Shown: positions 61,583 through 64,000 of the stretch, piece by piece
How positions within the stretch are numbered: position 1 is the stretch's first letter
Layout: each line of letters starts with the position of its first letter
Source: Anopheles merus
Lineage: Eukaryota; Arthropoda; Insecta; Diptera; Culicidae
Direction: 5' to 3'
Assembly (NCBI RefSeq): GCF_017562075.2
Contig: NC_054082.1
Coordinates: forward strand, 21,522,927 to 21,586,926
DNA: 64,000 bases
Translations under genes and position numbers: made by a program
Notes under the pieces: generated by a model
What the model was told of the DNA's origin: nothing
What the model saw: the letters and a program-made list of their open reading frames with translations, nothing else
The model's database searches: none

Positions 61583-61986
61583 CGGATGGAAATGGAATGG
61601 CCTACTATCTCACGCGCGACATACAGTTAATCGATCAAATTCGCCTGGTGAAAGGATGTAATGATGTGCTAATGATGACCTAAAACGTGTGTTCCCCATC
61701 CAATCCTTCCTAATCCTATTCGTACGTTAGTATATTATATTATTTATGCAATTATAAATGTCGCCCAGTCGCGCCCCGGCTGTTTAGAAGTGCGCAGTCA
61801 ATTCCTCATCCCCTCCCACAACCATACATAGTGGGCGGATGTGGTGGTGGTAGTATGCTTCCTCTAGGATTCGTAGGGACAAGAGCATTGACATAGCCAC
61901 GCTTTTCCCCCTCTCCTAACCGTCAATCGATTTCCCTGTCCGTAAGTAGACGAACAATTTGTTAAATATAAATTGGCATGGTAGGC

Positions 61987-61992
61987 AATAAA
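61987..61992 (+). promoter_or_regulatory. Poly(A) signal of HEATR5B
   Basis: AATAAA, 425 nt after the stop codon. Confidence 0.55.
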
Positions 61993-62054
61993 GTATTAAA
62001 CCCTTTCCCGGTAATGTATCGGAATCTAGCAAACATCTTCCGTTTCGGTCTAGT

Positions 62055-62060
62055 TTTATT
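62055..62060 (-). promoter_or_regulatory. Poly(A) signal of the acidic-protein gene
   Basis: TTTATT on the plus strand (AATAAA on the minus strand), 92 nt past the stop at 62152. Confidence 0.55.
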
Positions 62061-62151
62061 TGTTTCAATCGAATTGAAACCATTTTTCTCGACATGGGGG
62101 AAAATGGGTTGCTTTTGCATGCTTTACAGACAGTGAAGCAGCCTGCGTGAT

Positions 62152-63899
62152 CTAGTTTTGTTTGTTTTCCTGCTGTGCTATCAGCTCGCGATAATGCTCG
62201 ACCGATCCGAGCTCCACGTTGGCGGGCAGTTCCGTCGGGGTCGTTGTCGTATCGCCTGCGTTTGCTATCGTTTCCGACGAGACTTCTGGACCGTCCGCTG
62301 GTTTCTCTTGCTGCTGTTGCTGTTGCTGCTGCTGTTCCGCAGCTTGTTGAATTTGCTTCTTTTTCTTCAGCTTCTCCCGTACCTTGTTGCCCAGCCGGGA
62401 GGCGGCCATTACCTTCGCCACGCGGTTGCTTTTCAGCCAGCGCGAGTTCCACGACTTTGCCTCCTCCTCGGGCGGCTTGTCTTCGAGCAGCAGCGTTTCA
62501 TCGCCCGAATCGTGTATCTCCACAATGTCGTGGTCGTCCTGGGCTGAGTGGTCCAGCTTTGTCGGTGCGTCGTCTTTCGCGTCGTCCTGCTCCGCCTCCG
62601 AGGACGAGCTACTGTCCGATGATGAGCTACCGCCACTGTCACCCTCATCGCTGCTACCCGAGGACAGTACCACGCTTTTGTCCTTCGCCGTTGCTTCCTC
62701 CGCCTCTATCGTATCTGCCTTTGCTTTATCTTGTTCCACTGCAGCGTCTGGAGCGGGTTCCTCCCCTTCCGCGATTTCCATTTGTATGGTGTCTTCCGCA
62801 TCACCCGTCTGCTCCTTGTCTTCGGTCGGCTGCTCTTCCGGCACTGCTGCTGGTTCCGGTTCCGGTGGCTGTTCTTCATCCTCCGATATTTCACCCTCCT
62901 CCGGCTCCGTATCCTCTGCTGGTTGTGCCGGCACCGGGGTTGGCGGTTTCTTTGCCTGCCGGTCCAGCTCCTCGATGTTGGGCACGAAGATCGATGCACG
63001 CTCCTTCGCAAGCCGTTCCTCCTCCGAGTCGGACGAAATGCACAGCGTTTCCGGGCTCGCCTCCACGGGGATCACTTCCGGAGAGCTTTCACGATCCCCT
63101 TCCTCGTTAGCACGGACGGTTTGAGGTGGTTCAGCATCGGCATCATCCTTTTGAGTAGCATCCGTTGCTTCCGTTGCTGTTACTGGTACGTTCGTATCAG
63201 CATTCGCTTCCGCGGTATTAGTTTCGGTTTCCTTTTCTACGGCTGAACTGTCCGGCTCAGTTTGCTTTTCCTCCTCAGCTTGTGTGACGCTTGGCGCGCG
63301 TTTTTCCTCTTCATCCTCTTCCATCTTTTCGTCCATCTGCTGCGGGGAACTTTCCGGTGCCTTCTCTTGCTCTTCCTCTACCATCGCTTCCATCGCCAGT
63401 TCGGTCGATTTTTCCCGCCCAGTGTCGGGCGGATTGCTGGACAGCTCCTGCTCATCATCGTCCTCGTCGCCCACCTTGCGTATGCGGAAGTTACGTTTCA
63501 GCCGCACCCGCTTCGTGAGCTGTTGGGCGTTGTTTTCACTCTTGAACTGAGTGCCATTTTTCGCCCCGTCCGACGCTTTCGACCCAGTGCGAGCTCTTGC
63601 GGGCAGCTTCGTCTCGTCGTCCGTATCGACGTCACCATGGCGACCGTCCTCTGCCTCATGCTCGGAGTCGATTTCTATCTTCGTTACCGGTTCCAGCGCC
63701 AGCTGCGAACGGATCGCACGTGCACGGGCCTGCAGCTCGAGCAGCTCCAGCACAGTCATCTCCTTTTCCGCTGCAGTAAACAAGGAGCCAAACTTGTTAG
63801 CTAGCAGATCGCACTTGTCATGGGAAGGGAATAATTAGAATTTACACTTACACTTTGGTTCACCATTCCTTTCTTCCGTTCCTTGCTTGCTGCCGTCGG
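62152..63899 (-). CDS. Acidic disordered protein with an LELLELQARARAIRSQL module (CAAP1-like?); 5' partial
   Basis: Two exons are visible: 63899-63852 (48 nt) and 63770-62152 (1619 nt to the TAG). They join in frame across an 81-nt intron and give at least 554 residues. The 5' end lies beyond 64000, because exon 63899 begins at an acceptor (TTCTAG) in mid-codon. Right after the junction is a conserved-looking helix, EKEMTVLELLELQARARAIR, followed by KIEID and acidic residues. From memory, a similar LLEL...RARAI helix occurs in CAAP1-type proteins, so the name is tentative. The rest is low complexity: Glu/Asp/Ser-rich runs, EPEEGEISEDEEQ, poly-Ser, a basic KVREKLKKKKQ segment and poly-Gln. 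No catalytic domain is visible. Nuclear location is plausible from composition only. Confidence 0.75.
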
Positions 63900-64000
63900 C
63901 TAGAAGAATAAAGCAACAATTTGATTAGAAAAGGAAGCAATGGAACACTTTATTGGTAGAAACGCACTGCTTTGGCAAAAGCTTGCCGTGACCGTGCAGA

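Larger units (their letters stand above)
61563..62151. other. Convergent 3' UTR region of HEATR5B and the acidic-protein gene
   Basis: The 589 nt between two convergent stops contain AATAAA at 61987-61992 (plus, HEATR5B) and TTTATT at 62055-62060 (minus AATAAA, 92 nt past the other gene's stop). The two transcripts therefore end close together. Confidence 0.6.

Overview
The window looks like chromosomal DNA from an anopheline mosquito, probably the Anopheles gambiae complex. The evidence is insect-type orthologues, mostly short introns (about 56-120 nt), coding exons rich in G/C at third positions, and intergenic DNA full of (CA)n, (CT)n, (GA)n and homopolymer C tracts. This assignment is inference; nothing here proves the species. 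No bacterial features, CRISPR arrays, rRNA or convincing tRNA genes were seen.

Layout. 1-5.6 kb is microsatellite-rich non-coding DNA, with one possible leftward first coding exon at 211-333. 5.6-13.0 kb (minus) holds an Ork1-type two-pore potassium channel in seven coding exons. 13.0-23.5 kb is non-coding and is probably its 5' regulatory territory; it contains a hAT-like foldback element at 22.3-22.8 kb. 23.6-33.3 kb is a compact block of housekeeping genes: DHX57-like RNA helicase (+), UBAP1-like ESCRT-I subunit (-), Notchless (+) and the U6 snRNA exonuclease Usb1 (-). 34.2-41.2 kb is a Ras (Ras85D/KRAS-like) gene with long untranslated flanks. 41.3-47.9 kb has three minus-strand genes for mitochondrial or redox metabolism: mRpL47, the pyruvate dehydrogenase phosphatase regulatory subunit (PDPR), and a ChaC-type gamma-glutamylcyclotransferase. 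48-53.6 kb is non-coding 5' territory of a large HEATR5B gene (+, coding to 61.6 kb). 62.15-63.9 kb is a minus-strand gene for an acidic, disordered protein, truncated at its 5' end by the window edge.

I reconstructed complete reading frames for nine genes. In each, the exon lengths sum to a multiple of three and every junction has GT/AG: Ork1 889 aa, DHX57 1289, UBAP1 698, Notchless 480, Usb1 242, Ras 190, mRpL47 268, PDPR 899, ChaC 226. A tenth, HEATR5B (2175 aa), has a complete frame from its likely start. The genes do not form one pathway. They share a dense, alternating-strand arrangement with convergent 3' ends and divergent promoters.

The most notable observation is a non-autonomous, hAT-like foldback element made of degenerate GGAATC/GATTCC subrepeats. 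One copy sits in PDPR intron 4 between perfect 8-bp duplications, with the outer duplication only two bases from the splice-donor GT. Removing it restores a 76-nt intron, the size typical of this window. A second, older-looking copy lies at 22.3 kb. I found no other candidate for an undescribed system.
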